DNA of 64,000 nucleotides from Prochlorococcus sp. MIT 0603 (GCF_000760215.1 NZ_JNAW01000004.1:310001-374000), one strand, 5' to 3'; shown: positions 9,748 to 20,530, counted from the first letter of the stretch. Program-made: numbers and translations. Notes: generated by a model from the sequence alone, not told the origin.

Positions 9748-12594
9748 TCAACTTTCTGCTTGATTTGATGGGGGTGCAGGTTGAAACATGAACATAGAAT
9801 AGATAACATTTCTTCTCATATTTGTCATCATTTCAAGAAACATATCATAACCTTCATTCTTATATTCAATTAAAGGGTCTTTTTGTCCATAGCCCCTCAA
9901 GCCAACAGATTCTCTTAATGCATCCATGGCTTGCAAATGCTCGCGCCATAATGTATCAATTTGCTGAAGAATAAAAAATCTTTCAGCCTCTCTCATTAGT
10001 CCTGGTCTTTGCTCTTCAATTTGAGACTCTTTTAAATCATAAGCATTACGTAGTTGCTCTTGAAGAAATGATTGAAGTTCATCTATATTTAAACCTTGAA
10101 GTTCTTGTGCTTTTAAATCACTCAATAAATAAACAAATTCTTGAACTTTACTCACTAATTGTTGTAAATCCCACTCTTCAGACGGTAGATCAGAGTTAAC
10201 ATAAGCATAAACAATTTCTTGCATTGTTCTTTCCCCATATCCAATAACTTGCTTCTTTAAGCCTATTCCTTCTAACACTCTTCTTCTTTCAGAATATACA
10301 GCTCTTCTTTGGTTATTCATTACTTCATCATATTCAAAAACCTGTTTTCTGATGTCAAAGTAATAGGTTTCTACCTTCTTTTGTGCACTTTCTAATGATC
10401 TAGTAAGCATCCCAGACTCAATTGGCATATCTTCATCAACTCTAAAAGCATTCATTAATGCAGCAACTCTTTCACCTCCAAATATTCTAAGCAAGTTATC
10501 ACCTAAAGACAAAAAGAATCTTGTACTACCTAAGTCTCCTTGACGACCAGATCTACCTCTTAATTGATTATCAACTCGTCTAGATTCATGACGCTCTGTA
10601 CCTATAACATGCAAACCACCTGCTTCACGAACATGAGTTTCTTCTTGTTTCACAACAACATCGTATTCTGACTTTACTAATGAAATAGCTTCCCTTAAAG
10701 ATTGAATTAAAACATCATTAGTTGGAGCTTTTTCTGCAGCAGTAGATATGCGATCCTCTAACTCGATTGAAGATAGAGCTCGATCACCCCATTCTTTAAT
10801 TAGTTCACGCTCTAATTTAATGAGAACCTCTTGTGTTTCCTCTGTCAAAGCACAAGGGTAAAGGTTACCAACTGAACTCATCTCAATAAATTCTTTTTCT
10901 TTTTTAGAATTGGAAGTATCACTTCCCTCTCCAAACCCAGAAGCAGATTCTTGTTGGCGTTGCAATGGAATAGGAGGCTTATGTCCTTCCTCAGGTTTAA
11001 CTAATTTTAAAAACAAAGCCTCTCTCACCTTTAAACGAGCCATATAGTCGCTATTACCGCCAAGAATTATGTCAGTCCCTCTACCAGCCATGTTCGTTGC
11101 AATAGTTACAGCACCAGCACGACCAGCTTGAGCAATAATCTCAGCTTCTCGCTCTACATTCTCTGGTTTTGCATTCAAAAGATTATGAGGTACTTCTTGC
11201 TCGGTCAATAAAGAACTTAAAACCTCACTTTTCTCTACACTGGTTGTACCAACTAAAACAGGTCTACCTTGGTTATGAATATCTACTGTTTCATTGGCTA
11301 CAGCTCTCCATTTAGCCGATTCAGTTTTAAAGACCTGATCAACCCAATCATTTCTGGAACGTGGGCGATTAGTTGGAATGACTGTTGTCTCAAGTTTATA
11401 AGTTTTCTCAAATTCAACTTCTTCTGTTTTGGCAGTTCCTGTCATGCCTGCAAGACGAGGATATAAAAGAAAGAAATTCTGATAAGTAATAGAAGCAAGT
11501 GTTTGAGTTTCAGGCTGAATTGCTAATGCTTCTTTCGCTTCTATTGCCTGGTGCTGTCCATCACTCCATCTCCTACCAGGCATAACACGACCAGTAAATT
11601 CATCAACAATCACGGCCTCATTATTTCTTACAATGTAATTAACATCCTTAACAAACAACTCTTTAGCTTTTAAAGCATTAGTTATATAATGAGCCCAAGG
11701 ATCTTTAGGATCAAAAAGATCATTTACTTGCAATAATTTCTCAGATTTAGCAAATCCTTCATCAGTGAGGGTACATGTTCTTTGCTTTTCATCAACCTCA
11801 TAATCCCCTTCAGGGTCAATTCCATCTTTACCAACCTCAGCTGCTCTTTTTAAAGTAGAAACAACTTCGGATGCTTTCTTATATTTTTCCTGGGGTCGTT
11901 CAACTTGTCCAGAAATAATCAAAGGTGTTCTAGCCTCATCAATTAGAATTGAATCAACCTCATCAATTATACAGAATTGAAAATTTCTTTGAACAATTTC
12001 ATTAATATCACTAGCCATATTATCTCTTAAATAATCAAAACCGAGCTCGGAATTTGTTGCATAAGTAATATCACATGCATAATTTTTACGCCTTTCAATA
12101 GGATTCATATCTTGCTGAATTAATCCGACAGATAAGCCTAAAAATCTATGTACTTGCCCCATCCACTCTGCATCGCGTCGTGCCAAATAATCATTCACAG
12201 TCACAACATGTACGCCTCTACCTGTCAAAGCATTTAAAAAACTTGGCAAAGTTGCCACCAAAGTTTTACCTTCTCCGGTTTTCATCTCAGCAATTTGACC
12301 CTCATGCAAAACCATTCCGCCTATTAATTGCACATCAAAATGACGCATACCCAAAACTCTTTTACTTGCTTCTCTAACTACTGCAAAAGCTTCAGGGAGA
12401 AGTTCATCTAAACAATCTCGCAGCATATTATCTGAAGCATTCTCTAAACGACTTCGGAAATCAGCTGTTTTAGATCTCAACTCATCATCAGTCAGAGAAG
12501 TTATCTCCTCTTCAAGAAGGTTGATATCAGTCAAAATTGGCTGATAACGCTTCAGCTTGCGGGCATTTGGATCTCCCAGCAAAAGCTTGAGCAT
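9748..12594 (-). CDS. secA: Protein translocase ATPase SecA
   Basis: SecA drives export of proteins through SecYEG across plasma and thylakoid membranes. The 948-residue chain shows [14 protein letters not shown] (Walker A, near residue 105), [35 protein letters not shown], the preprotein cross-linking region, [14 protein letters not shown] and [20 protein letters not shown]. Between about 550 and 640 there is a cyanobacterial-type acidic and polar insert. The usual C-terminal zinc-binding motif is absent; the protein ends in [14 protein letters not shown]. It is divergent from the GNAT gene and convergent with cysE. Confidence 0.98.
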   Translation of the reverse strand: MLKLLLGDPNARKLKRYQPILTDINLLEEEITSLTDDELRSKTADFRSRLENASDNMLRDCLDELLPEAFAVVREASKRVLGMRHFDVQLIGGMVLHEGQIAEMKTGEGKTLVATLPSFLNALTGRGVHVVTVNDYLARRDAEWMGQVHRFLGLSVGLIQQDMNPIERRKNYACDITYATNSELGFDYLRDNMASDINEIVQRNFQFCIIDEVDSILIDEARTPLIISGQVERPQEKYKKASEVVSTLKRAAEVGKDGIDPEGDYEVDEKQRTCTLTDEGFAKSEKLLQVNDLFDPKDPWAHYITNALKAKELFVKDVNYIVRNNEAVIVDEFTGRVMPGRRWSDGQHQAIEAKEALAIQPETQTLASITYQNFFLLYPRLAGMTGTAKTEEVEFEKTYKLETTVIPTNRPRSRNDWVDQVFKTESAKWRAVANETVDIHNQGRPVLVGTTSVEKSEVLSSLLTEQEVPHNLLNAKPENVEREAEIIAQAGRAGAVTIATNMAGRGTDIILGGNSDYMARLKVREALFLKLVKPEEGHKPPIPLQRQQESASGFGEGSDTSNSKKEKEFIEMSSVGNLYPCALTEETQEVLIKLERELIKEWGDRALSSIELEDRISTAAEKAPTNDVLIQSLREAISLVKSEYDVVVKQEETHVREAGGLHVIGTERHESRRVDNQLRGRSGRQGDLGSTRFFLSLGDNLLRIFGGERVAALMNAFRVDEDMPIESGMLTRSLESAQKKVETYYFDIRKQVFEYDEVMNNQRRAVYSERRRVLEGIGLKKQVIGYGERTMQEIVYAYVNSDLPSEEWDLQQLVSKVQEFVYLLSDLKAQELQGLNIDELQSFLQEQLRNAYDLKESQIEEQRPGLMREAERFFILQQIDTLWREHLQAMDALRESVGLRGYGQKDPLIEYKNEGYDMFLEMMTNMRRNVIYSMFMFQPAPPSNQAES

Positions 12595-12722
12595 AATTAC
12601 AGCAAGTAAAAAGACTTCTTCAGCCTAACTACCAATACACCAAGACGTCACTAAACAATTACGCGCTATAAAAGAAATATGCAATTTCTCTCAAAATTCA
12701 AGATTGGCATTCAAATGATGGA

Positions 12723-13199
12723 GTGGTCCAAATGCAAAAATTAATACTTGTAAAACATGCCAGAGGAGCACCTGGTCTAAGGATATTGGGATTAGGTCCA
12801 AATCTTTTACCTGCCAGAGGGTTATCCAAACTAAGAGATTTGCTTAATCAACATACTTTTTGGGCAAATGATCGAAACATCAAAAGCATTCGAAAATTAT
12901 TAGCAGGCAGTTCAGTCGTCATAAGCATATGGAGAAATAGAAAAATCATTGGGTTTGGACGAGCAACAAGTGATGGAATATATCGAGCTGTTTTATGGGA
13001 CATAGTTGTTGCTGGTGAATTGCAAGGCCAAGGGGTAGGAAAACAAGTAGTGAAAGCACTTTTATCCCATCACGCAATTAAAGGTGTAGAAAAAATTTAT
13101 TTAATGACAACTAATAGTTCCAATTTCTATGAACAAATGGGTTTTTCAACTTGCCACAATCAAATATTGCTCTTGAAAGCAAGCAATTCACAAACCTGA
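12723..13199 (+). CDS. GNAT acetyltransferase, Ycf52-like
   Basis: The 158-residue protein is a GCN5-type N-acetyltransferase. The acetyl-CoA loop is seen as VVAGELQGQGVGKQVVKALL (about residues 98-117), preceded by IIGFGRATSDGIYRAVLWDIVV and followed by the C-terminal NFYEQMGFS. The GFxRATSDG...WDxVV block is characteristic of plastid Ycf52 and related cyanobacterial enzymes, some of which have been described as arylalkylamine or serotonin N-acetyltransferases. The native substrate cannot be deduced. GTG at 12723 is the assumed start; ATG at 12732 is the alternative. Its 3' end faces tRNA-Gly. Confidence 0.82.
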   Translation: MVQMQKLILVKHARGAPGLRILGLGPNLLPARGLSKLRDLLNQHTFWANDRNIKSIRKLLAGSSVVISIWRNRKIIGFGRATSDGIYRAVLWDIVVAGELQGQGVGKQVVKALLSHHAIKGVEKIYLMTTNSSNFYEQMGFSTCHNQILLLKASNSQT

Positions 13200-13221
13200 A
13201 GGCAGTAGTTTGATTTCAAAA

Positions 13222-13292
13222 GCGGATGAAGAGATTCGAACTCTCGACCCTCTCCTTGGCAAGGAGATGCTCTACCACTGAGCTACATCCGC
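13222..13292 (-). tRNA. tRNA-Gly (anticodon GCC)
   Basis: Read on the minus strand, 71 bases fold as a cloverleaf: acceptor GCGGATG with CATCCGC, D arm GCTC/GAGC around AGTGGTA, anticodon stem TCTCC/GGAGA with loop TTGCCAA, five-base variable loop, and T arm with loop TTCGAAT. The anticodon GCC reads GGC and GGT glycine codons. CCA is not encoded. A T-rich stretch follows the 3' end on the minus strand. Confidence 0.97.
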
Positions 13293-13378
13293 ATTCAGAA
13301 AAAAAAAATTTGTTCTTATAAAGCATGCCCTAAAAAAGGGGATATGGTCAATGGATTCTTTTAATTGACACTCGTTGA

Positions 13379-13855
13379 TTAATTCAAAGCACTCATTAGA
13401 GATCCCATTTCAATAGCTTGTAATGCATAATTCCAACCAAGATTGCTTTTGACACCTGATCTTTCCAATGCTTGTTGCATAGTATCCGTGGTTAATACTC
13501 CAAACACAATAGGAACACCCGTTTCTCTTGAAACTGCTGCTATACCCTTGCTAGATTCATTAATGACAACATCAAAATGAGGTGTATCTCCTCTAATTAC
13601 AGCTCCTAGTGTGATTAGCACTTGATAACGGCCACTTTTAGCTAAAGATTGGCAAACTAATGGTAATTCAAACGATCCTGGCACCCAAGCTACATCTAAC
13701 TGGGAACTATTTTCAGATATATCAATACCATGCCTACTTAAGCAATCAAGACATCCGCTTAAAAGCTTATTAGTAATCAAATCGTTAAAACGAGCTGCAA
13801 CAATTGCAACCTTTAAATTAGAAGCATTGGTGAAACGTCCTTCAATTGTTACCAT
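13379..13855 (-). CDS. ribH: 6,7-dimethyl-8-ribityllumazine synthase
   Basis: RibH condenses a ribityl-aminouracil with dihydroxybutanone phosphate in the penultimate step of riboflavin synthesis and usually assembles into large shells. The 158 residues include [35 protein letters not shown] and [17 protein letters not shown], in which the histidine at about residue 93 is the catalytic base. [17 protein letters not shown] and [17 protein letters not shown] complete the signature. It lies 57 bases after psbZ on the same strand. Confidence 0.97.
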   Translation of the reverse strand: MVTIEGRFTNASNLKVAIVAARFNDLITNKLLSGCLDCLSRHGIDISENSSQLDVAWVPGSFELPLVCQSLAKSGRYQVLITLGAVIRGDTPHFDVVINESSKGIAAVSRETGVPIVFGVLTTDTMQQALERSGVKSNLGWNYALQAIEMGSLMSALN

Positions 13856-13912
13856 GTCTTGCTATGAAAAATCCCGATATACCCACTACCATCGCATGCT
13901 ACGTGTTCAAAT

Positions 13913-14110
13913 TCAAACAAAGAAATCAAGTAAGCCATTAATCAAAACTAGGTGAAACCAGACACCCCCTATGATTTCTATCTTTTTGATCTCTCCATTA
14001 CGACGATCTTGAGGATCTGATTGTGTCATATAAAGCACTGGGACACCAATAACTAATAAAAGTGACGCAAAAAGAAGGGCGTTAATAGCAACTGAACTAA
14101 GTACCTGCAT
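13913..14110 (-). CDS. psbZ: Photosystem II protein PsbZ (Ycf9)
   Basis: The 65-residue protein has two membrane helices separated by a polar loop, as in PsbZ, a small subunit at the edge of photosystem II near CP43. The first helix ends in the family-typical LLLVIGVPVLYMTQ, and the second is IGGVWFHLVLINGLLDFF. The loop is more charged (DPQDRRNGEIKK) than in plastid PsbZ. The length agrees with the family (about 62). It is divergent from mutS. Confidence 0.88.
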   Translation of the reverse strand: MQVLSSVAINALLFASLLLVIGVPVLYMTQSDPQDRRNGEIKKIEIIGGVWFHLVLINGLLDFFV

Positions 14111-14187
14111 GGGGAATGGAGCGATGGAGCAAAAGCTCTCTTCATTTCAATAATTGTCACATGAGAAGGGACATTTTTTACAAAGAT

Positions 14188-14259
14188 GACAAGGGTTGTC
14201 GCGAGGCTTCACATCCAAAACCCCAAAATCGCCTTACCATGCCAACAACAACATTGGCA
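14188..14259. promoter_or_regulatory. Two inverted repeats in the psbZ-mutS spacer
   Basis: GACAA-GGG-TTGTC lies at 14188-14200 and TGCCAA-N8-TTGGCA at 14240-14259. Both are perfect dyads in a 160-base divergent spacer between a photosystem gene and mutS. The second ends 11 bases before the mutS start, where a bound protein or RNA hairpin could affect expression. No known factor can be assigned. Confidence 0.3.
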
Positions 14260-14270
14260 GAAAATAATCT

Positions 14271-17003
14271 ATGACTGCCGAAAACATGCCTTTACAAGGT
14301 AATTTTTTCGTTAAATCTGAAGAAACTGCCACAGAGTCCAACTCTTTACAAAGCAAGAATAAGAGCAATGATTCTGCACTAAGTGAAGATGAATTGATTA
14401 AAGATGGTCAACTAAGACCTCGAACAAGACAAAAAACTTTAAGAGAAAACAATGGATTAGAAGAAAATCCCTCTTCCCCAGAAGAAGATGGCCCTAACTG
14501 GTCTCATCACAACCTTGTTAAAAAAACAGAACTGACACCTGTTCTGAGACACTACGTTGAGCTAAAAGTTCAAAACCCAGGGCGAATTTTGTTATATAGA
14601 CTTGGGGATTTTTTTGAATGTTTTTTTGAAGATGCAATTCTTCTTTCTGAAATCCTAGAACTTACTCTTACAGGCAAAGAAGGTGGAAAAACTATTGGGA
14701 GAGTGCCAATGGCTGGTATACCTCATCATGCTGCAGAACGCTATTGCTCAATATTGATTCAAAAAGGTCTATCTGTAGCAATATGCGATCAACTGGAAAG
14801 TATTCATAACAAAGAAGGGAAACTTATTAAAAGGGGAATAACACGAGTCCTGACACCTGGGACAGTCATTGAAGAGGGAATGCTCCCAGCGAAAAGAAAT
14901 AATTGGTTAGCAGCTATTTCAGTTGAATCAAATCAAAATAATTCAGATTATAAATGGGGTTTAGCTAGTGCTGATATAAGTACTGGCGAATTTAAAGTTC
15001 AAGAAGGGGAAGGTATAAGCAATCTTGAACAAGAACTATTAAATATTGAAGCATCAGAAATTATTTGCGAAGAAGTAGGAAATAAAGTTTTTGAAACATG
15101 GAACTCAAAAAATATAAATTTAAATCAACAATCGAAAACCTCTTTTAGTGTTGCAGAGTCCAAAGCAATACTAAGAAAGCATTACAAACTAAAAACAATA
15201 GCTGGGCTTGGGCTAGAAGAGTTGGAGTTAGCTCTTAGAGCATCTGGTGGTTTAATAAGTTATTTAAATGAAACTAACCCGCTTATAAAAACAGAAAAGA
15301 AGCCTATTAGCTCTAAAGTTCAACTTGAATTTCCAAGAATAAAATCTTCTGGAGAATCATTACTTATAGATGCTCAAACTCGAAGAAATCTTGAAATAAC
15401 AAAAACTCAAAGAGATGGCCAATTTCAAGGTTCATTTTTATGGGCAATTGATCGTACACTTACATCAATGGGAGGAAGATGTTTACGCCAATGGATCGAC
15501 AATCCACTCATTACTGCTAGTGAAATACTTAATCGACAAAATGTAATTACTGTATTAGTTAAAGAAAGAGCATTAAGAAAAAACTTACGTAATCTATTAA
15601 GAACAATGGGAGACCTTGAGCGTCTTTCAGGAAGAGCTAGTGCAGGACATGCAGGTGCAAGAGAGATTATGGCTATTGCAGATAGTCTTCGAAAACTACC
15701 AAGGCTATCTGCAAATATAAAAAATATATCCACAACTCTACCTGAATGGTTTGCCGAACTAGAAAAAATTGATCCAAAACTAATAAACTTATCTAATAAC
15801 ATTAAGAATATATTAATAGATAATCCACCACTAAGCATTACTGAGGGAAATATAATTCATGATGGTATAGATCTAGTATTAGATGGGCTTAGAAATCAAC
15901 TTGATGACCAAGAAAAATGGCTTTCAAATCAAGAGTTAAAAGAACGGAGGATTAGCGGCAATAATAATCTGCGCTTACAGCACCATAGAACTTTTGGTTA
16001 CTTTCTATCAGTTAGTAAATCAAAGTCGGCGGAAGTTCCATCTCACTGGATTAGGCGGCAAACTCTATCCAATGAAGAAAGATTTGTTACTCCTGATCTA
16101 AAATCAAGAGAAGGAAAGATCTTTCAATTAAAATTAAAATCAGCAAATCGTGAATATGAGTTATTCTGTAATCTGCGAGATAATGTAGGCAAATCAGCAA
16201 ATATTATTCGTAAGATTGCAAAATCGATCGCAGGCCTTGATGTGCTTTTAGGACTAGCAGATCTAGCTGCGACAAATAACTATTGTGCACCAACTATTTT
16301 AGATAATACTTTATCAAGACAAATAAAAATAAAGGGCTCAAGGCATCCAGTAGTCGAGCAAATGTTAGTTGAAGAAGATTTCGAGCCAAATGATATTAAT
16401 CTAGGTCAAAATCAAGACTTAATAATACTTACAGGACCTAATGCAAGTGGTAAAAGTTGTTACTTAAGGCAAATTGGTCTAATACAATTACTCTCTCAAA
16501 TTGGAAGTTGGATTCCAGCAGAAGAAGCCTACATCAGTATTGCAGATAGAATTTTTACACGAGTTGGAGCTGTAGATGATTTGGCAGCAGGTCAATCAAC
16601 TTTCATCGTGGAAATGACAGAAACCGCATATATATTAAATCAAGCAACTGAAAAGTCTCTAGTTCTTCTAGATGAAATTGGAAGAGGAACATCTACATTT
16701 GATGGATTATCTATCGCCTGGTCAGTAAGTGAATTCCTAGCGGATGATATTAAAAGCAGAACAATATTTGCAACTCATTATCACGAGTTAAATGATCTCT
16801 CAAACAAGATGGGAAATGTAGCTAATTTTCAAGTTCTTGTGAAAGAAACGCCAGAAAAACTGACTTTTCTACATAAAGTTGTCCCTGGTGGTTCAGACAA
16901 AAGTTATGGGATTGAAGCTGCTCGTTTAGCAGGAATCCCTTCAAATGTAATTACAAAAGCAAGAGCAGTCCTAAATAAACTTGAAGAGAGAAAGAAATTC
17001 TAA
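14271..17003 (+). CDS. mutS: DNA mismatch repair protein MutS
   Basis: MutS finds mismatches and calls the repair machinery. In 910 residues the conserved protein begins at about residue 88 with LTPVLRHYVELKVQNPGRIL and LYRLGDFFECFFEDA, the mismatch-reading Phe-x-Glu motif in its cyanobacterial form. The ATPase has the P-loop LTGPNASGKSCYLRQIG, DDLAAGQSTFIVEMTE, SLVLLDEIGRGTSTFDG and FATHYHELNDLS. The first 85 residues are a polar, low-complexity extension of the sort seen in marine picocyanobacteria. It converges with cobH. Confidence 0.97.
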   Translation: MTAENMPLQGNFFVKSEETATESNSLQSKNKSNDSALSEDELIKDGQLRPRTRQKTLRENNGLEENPSSPEEDGPNWSHHNLVKKTELTPVLRHYVELKVQNPGRILLYRLGDFFECFFEDAILLSEILELTLTGKEGGKTIGRVPMAGIPHHAAERYCSILIQKGLSVAICDQLESIHNKEGKLIKRGITRVLTPGTVIEEGMLPAKRNNWLAAISVESNQNNSDYKWGLASADISTGEFKVQEGEGISNLEQELLNIEASEIICEEVGNKVFETWNSKNINLNQQSKTSFSVAESKAILRKHYKLKTIAGLGLEELELALRASGGLISYLNETNPLIKTEKKPISSKVQLEFPRIKSSGESLLIDAQTRRNLEITKTQRDGQFQGSFLWAIDRTLTSMGGRCLRQWIDNPLITASEILNRQNVITVLVKERALRKNLRNLLRTMGDLERLSGRASAGHAGAREIMAIADSLRKLPRLSANIKNISTTLPEWFAELEKIDPKLINLSNNIKNILIDNPPLSITEGNIIHDGIDLVLDGLRNQLDDQEKWLSNQELKERRISGNNNLRLQHHRTFGYFLSVSKSKSAEVPSHWIRRQTLSNEERFVTPDLKSREGKIFQLKLKSANREYELFCNLRDNVGKSANIIRKIAKSIAGLDVLLGLADLAATNNYCAPTILDNTLSRQIKIKGSRHPVVEQMLVEEDFEPNDINLGQNQDLIILTGPNASGKSCYLRQIGLIQLLSQIGSWIPAEEAYISIADRIFTRVGAVDDLAAGQSTFIVEMTETAYILNQATEKSLVLLDEIGRGTSTFDGLSIAWSVSEFLADDIKSRTIFATHYHELNDLSNKMGNVANFQVLVKETPEKLTFLHKVVPGGSDKSYGIEAARLAGIPSNVITKARAVLNKLEERKKF

Positions 17004-17019
17004 GTCTTTGAAAACTGAT

Positions 17020-17646
17020 TTAAACAGATGCTCTTAATAAAGCATTAATCGTTGCTGCTGCCATCGCAGCACCTCCTCTATTTCCATCTATTCGTATTTG
17101 TGGTAAATCACAATTTGATAGCAATCTCTTACTCTCAATAACGCTTATAAAACCAACAGGCATTCCAATAATCAAACTAGGAGACATTGCCCCCTGGGTG
17201 ACTAAGTTCAATAAAACTTCCAAAGCTTTTGGTGCACTCCCAAATAAAACTAAAGGTGATCTACTATTGGAAAATTGATTTGAAAGATCACTCCAAGCTC
17301 TCTCTACACCAATTGCAGTACGAGGAGTAGAAGCAGTGGTATTCAATGGAGTCCAATCTAAAACACAATAAACTTGAGATTGCAATGTCCTCATTGCCAT
17401 TGGTGAAATAGCCGCTGCAGCCATATATGTATCAGTCAAAATAGGTGCTCCTGCTTGCAATGCAGATACGCCTATATGACAAGCATTAGGAGAGAATCTC
17501 AAGTAATCCTGGATAGAAAAGTCACCCGTAGAGTGAATTAGTCTCTCAAGAACTTGTTGCTCTAAAGAATCCACAAATGAGGTTTTAAGCCTTGAACGAA
17601 TATATCGAAGGCTTTCGAGGAAAATCGGATGGTCAATTGTCGTCAC
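17020..17646 (-). CDS. cobH: Precorrin-8X methylmutase
   Basis: This enzyme moves a methyl group from C-11 to C-12 of the corrin ring during cobalamin synthesis, giving hydrogenobyrinate or its cobalt form. The 208 residues show ERLIHSTGDFSIQDYLRFSP with the catalytic-type histidine near residue 38, ALQAGAPILTDTYMAAAAI, LFGSAPKALEVLL, IIGMPVGFISVIESK and the closing GNRGGAAMAAATINALL. This order matches CobH/CbiC. The rest of the pathway is outside the window. It converges with mutS, 16 bases apart. Confidence 0.94.
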   Translation of the reverse strand: MTTIDHPIFLESLRYIRSRLKTSFVDSLEQQVLERLIHSTGDFSIQDYLRFSPNACHIGVSALQAGAPILTDTYMAAAAISPMAMRTLQSQVYCVLDWTPLNTTASTPRTAIGVERAWSDLSNQFSNSRSPLVLFGSAPKALEVLLNLVTQGAMSPSLIIGMPVGFISVIESKRLLSNCDLPQIRIDGNRGGAAMAAATINALLRASV

Positions 17647-17711
17647 TTTTGTTTGCTCAAAAAGAATTTTTTAAGGCATGATTTATAAAGAAATACCAAT
17701 CAGCTACTCTC

Positions 17712-18713
17712 ATGCCAATACATTTGATCTGGGGAGATGATTGTGGCGGTATTAATAGATCAATAAATAAATTCATTGAACAAGCAATAGAGCCTCAATG
17801 GACAAGTATTAACTTAAGTCGGCTAGATGGACAAAATCCAGCACACGCTCATCAGTCGCTTGAGGAAGCCAGAACTCCACCCTTTGGCACAGGTAAAAGG
17901 ATTGTACTAGTCAATAGAAGTCCATTTTGCAATGGGTGTTCAACTGAATTAGCAACTCATTTTGAAAGCGTAATCAATTTAGTCCCTAAAAACACATATC
18001 TAATCCTAATCAATCAAAACAAGCCAGATGGTCGATTAAAAACTACTAAATTATTAAATAAATTAATTAAATCAAATCAAGCATTTGAGAAAAGTTTTGT
18101 TCTTCCTGCAATCTGGGATGGAGTAGGTCAAAAACAACTAGTAGAGCGAACAGCTAAAGAAATGAATATAGAGTTGAAGGAAGAAGCAATATTTTCTCTT
18201 GTGGAAGCATTAGGAAACGATAGTCAAAGACTGATTTTAGAGCTAGAGAAATTAGTTCTCTTACAAGAAGCAAAAACGATGAAGACAACAATGCAAAAAG
18301 TAGTAATTACTAAAGAAACAGTTGATGAGCTAATACATACCATTTCAGCAAACTCTCTTCAAATTTGTGATTACCTTCTCACAGAAAAATGGGGAGATGC
18401 TCTTTCAAGAGTGGATTACCTTCTTAATCAAGGTGAAGCAGCTTTAAGGATATTAGCTACAATTACAACACAAATAAGAGGTTGGCTCTGGGTCAGTCTA
18501 CTTGAACAAAATGAGCCAAAAGAGGTCAGTTTTATTGCTAAGCAAGCAGGAATTGCAAATCCAAAAAGGATTTATGTGATACGTAAACAAATTAAAGGTA
18601 AATCCCCTGTATTTTTTATTGGCTTACTTAGCAAAGCATTGGAAATAGAAGAATTATTAAAAAAAGGAATCCCTGCGAAAAATGCATTTCGAGATTGTCT
18701 ACTAATAAGATAG
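17712..18713 (+). CDS. holA: DNA polymerase III subunit delta
   Basis: HolA is the wrench subunit of the clamp loader that opens the beta ring. The 333-residue protein has the HolA pattern: an N-terminal degenerate nucleotide-binding fold (MPIHLIWGDDCGGINRSINK, FGTGKRIVLVNRSPF, TYLILINQNKPDGRLK), a lid region with LVEALGNDSQRLILELEKL, and a C-terminal collar with LLNQGEAALRILATITTQIRGWLWV and the final GIPAKNAFRDCLL. No Walker A is expected in this subunit. It lies 51 bases before lysC; dnaX, another loader subunit, is at 32313. Confidence 0.9.
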   Translation: MPIHLIWGDDCGGINRSINKFIEQAIEPQWTSINLSRLDGQNPAHAHQSLEEARTPPFGTGKRIVLVNRSPFCNGCSTELATHFESVINLVPKNTYLILINQNKPDGRLKTTKLLNKLIKSNQAFEKSFVLPAIWDGVGQKQLVERTAKEMNIELKEEAIFSLVEALGNDSQRLILELEKLVLLQEAKTMKTTMQKVVITKETVDELIHTISANSLQICDYLLTEKWGDALSRVDYLLNQGEAALRILATITTQIRGWLWVSLLEQNEPKEVSFIAKQAGIANPKRIYVIRKQIKGKSPVFFIGLLSKALEIEELLKKGIPAKNAFRDCLLIR

Positions 18714-18764
18714 TGATCTAAATTTAAACTTCTCTAAAAGAATCAAACCTTCACAACAAAGTAA

Positions 18765-20525
18765 ATGACTTTTCTGGTGCAAAAATTTGGTGGCACCTCT
18801 GTTGGCAGTGTGGAGCGAATTAAAGCAGTTGCAAAACGAATTGCATCATGTAAAGAAGCTGGGAATGACCTGGTAATTGTTGTTTCGGCAATGGGCAACA
18901 GCACTGATGAACTAACTAATCTCGCTTTAGCAATAAGTAGCAATCCGCCTGCAAGAGAAATGGATATGCTTCTTTCTACTGGAGAACAAGTCACAATATC
19001 TTTATTATCAATTGCTCTAAATCAACTTGGCATCGCAGCAACATCAATGACTGGTTCCCAAGTCGGGATTATTACTGAATCAGCTTATGGTAAAGCTCGA
19101 ATCCTAGAAATTAAAACAGAAAGAATTAAAGAACTTTTAAAAGCAGGGCATGTTGTGGTTGTAGCTGGTTTTCAAGGTACAAGTCTTAGTAGTAGCAAAA
19201 CAGCAGAAATAACAACTCTAGGAAGAGGTGGGTCTGATACATCTGCGGTAGCACTTGCAAAAGCTTTAAAGGCAGATGCATGTGAAATCTATACAGACGT
19301 TTCAGGTGTTCTCACTACTGATCCACGTACAGTTCCAGACGCGCAACTCATGAAAAGTGTTAGCTGTGATGAGATGCTTGAATTGGCAAGTCTTGGTGCA
19401 TCAGTATTACATCCAAGAGCAGTTGAAATCGCAAGAAATTATGGGGTAAAAGTAGTAGTACGTTCTAGTTGGGATGATCAGCCAGGGACAACACTTACAA
19501 GCAAAGGTGAGTATTCTCTAGCAAAAGAAGGCTTAGAGCTAAGCCGACCAGTCAATGGGATTGAATTAGTTGAGAACCAAGCAGTCATAGGTCTTTCACA
19601 TATTCCCGACAAGCCAGGAATTGCAGCAGAATTATTTGAATCACTATCTAAAGGAGGAATAAATGTAGATTTAATTATACAATCTACCCATGAAGAGAAT
19701 AGTAATGATATCACTTTTACTATTTCAGAGAAGGATTTAAAAGAAGCAAAGGCTGTAACTCAAAAAGTAATTAAAAAATTAGGAGGTGAAGTTACTGTTC
19801 AAAACAAAATGGCAAAATTAAGTATAAGTGGGGCAGGCATTATGGGGAGACCAGGAATTGCAGCAAAATTCTTCGAAACACTTTCACAATCTGGAATTAA
19901 TTTAAGACTAATAGCAACTAGTGAGGTCAAAGTTAGCTGTGTTCTTAATTCTGACTTAGGAACAAAAGGGCTTAAAGTTGTTAGTGAGATTTTTAATCTC
20001 AAAAACAAACAAATAAGAATTAATCCTAAATATACTTACATTGGCGAACCTGAAGTTAGCGGTGTTGCTTTAGATCCAAATCAAGTTCAAGTAAGTGTTA
20101 TAAATATTCCAGATATACCTGGATCAGCAGCAACTATTTGTCGCTCATTTGCTGATGCAGGAATCTGTTTGGAAACGATTGTACAATCAGAAAGAAAGCA
20201 TAAATTTAATGGTAAAACTATAAGCTTTACTTTGAAAAAATCTGACCGCAAAAATGCAGATAATGCTTTAACTCCCCTATTGAAAATGTGGCCTAATTCC
20301 TATATGGAAGATGGTAAAGCAATTGCAAGGGTTAGCGCAGTTGGAGCAGGAATGCCAACAAGTGTAGGAACAGCTGGGAAAATGTTTAGGGCACTTGCAA
20401 ACGCAAATATTAATATCATGATGATTGCAACAAGTGAAATTAGAACCACCTGCGTTGTAGCAGAAAAAGATGGAATTATTGCTCTACAAAAAGTACATAG
20501 CTTCTTTAATTTAAATTCTATTTAA
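18765..20525 (+). CDS. lysC: Aspartate kinase with four ACT domains
   Basis: LysC phosphorylates aspartate, the first step towards lysine, threonine and methionine. The catalytic domain fills about residues 1-245 (VQKFGGTSVGSVERIK, STGEQVTISLL, GRGGSDTSAVALAKAL, EIYTDVSGVLTTDPR). Behind it lie two pairs of ACT domains, with ISGAGIMGRPGIAAKFFETL and VSAVGAGMPTSVGTAGKMF marking the ends of each pair. The total of 586 residues is the long cyanobacterial form; most bacterial enzymes have two ACT domains and about 410-450 residues. Feedback control by lysine and threonine is the expected role of the ACT part. Downstream steps asd and dapA are at 26604-28540. Confidence 0.96.
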   Translation: MTFLVQKFGGTSVGSVERIKAVAKRIASCKEAGNDLVIVVSAMGNSTDELTNLALAISSNPPAREMDMLLSTGEQVTISLLSIALNQLGIAATSMTGSQVGIITESAYGKARILEIKTERIKELLKAGHVVVVAGFQGTSLSSSKTAEITTLGRGGSDTSAVALAKALKADACEIYTDVSGVLTTDPRTVPDAQLMKSVSCDEMLELASLGASVLHPRAVEIARNYGVKVVVRSSWDDQPGTTLTSKGEYSLAKEGLELSRPVNGIELVENQAVIGLSHIPDKPGIAAELFESLSKGGINVDLIIQSTHEENSNDITFTISEKDLKEAKAVTQKVIKKLGGEVTVQNKMAKLSISGAGIMGRPGIAAKFFETLSQSGINLRLIATSEVKVSCVLNSDLGTKGLKVVSEIFNLKNKQIRINPKYTYIGEPEVSGVALDPNQVQVSVINIPDIPGSAATICRSFADAGICLETIVQSERKHKFNGKTISFTLKKSDRKNADNALTPLLKMWPNSYMEDGKAIARVSAVGAGMPTSVGTAGKMFRALANANINIMMIATSEIRTTCVVAEKDGIIALQKVHSFFNLNSI

Positions 20526-20530
20526 AACTT

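Noticed and set aside
15425-15838. Minus-strand frame of 137 codons inside mutS
   Set aside because: It lies opposite conserved MutS sequence and encodes a Leu- and Ser-rich product typical of antisense shadows.
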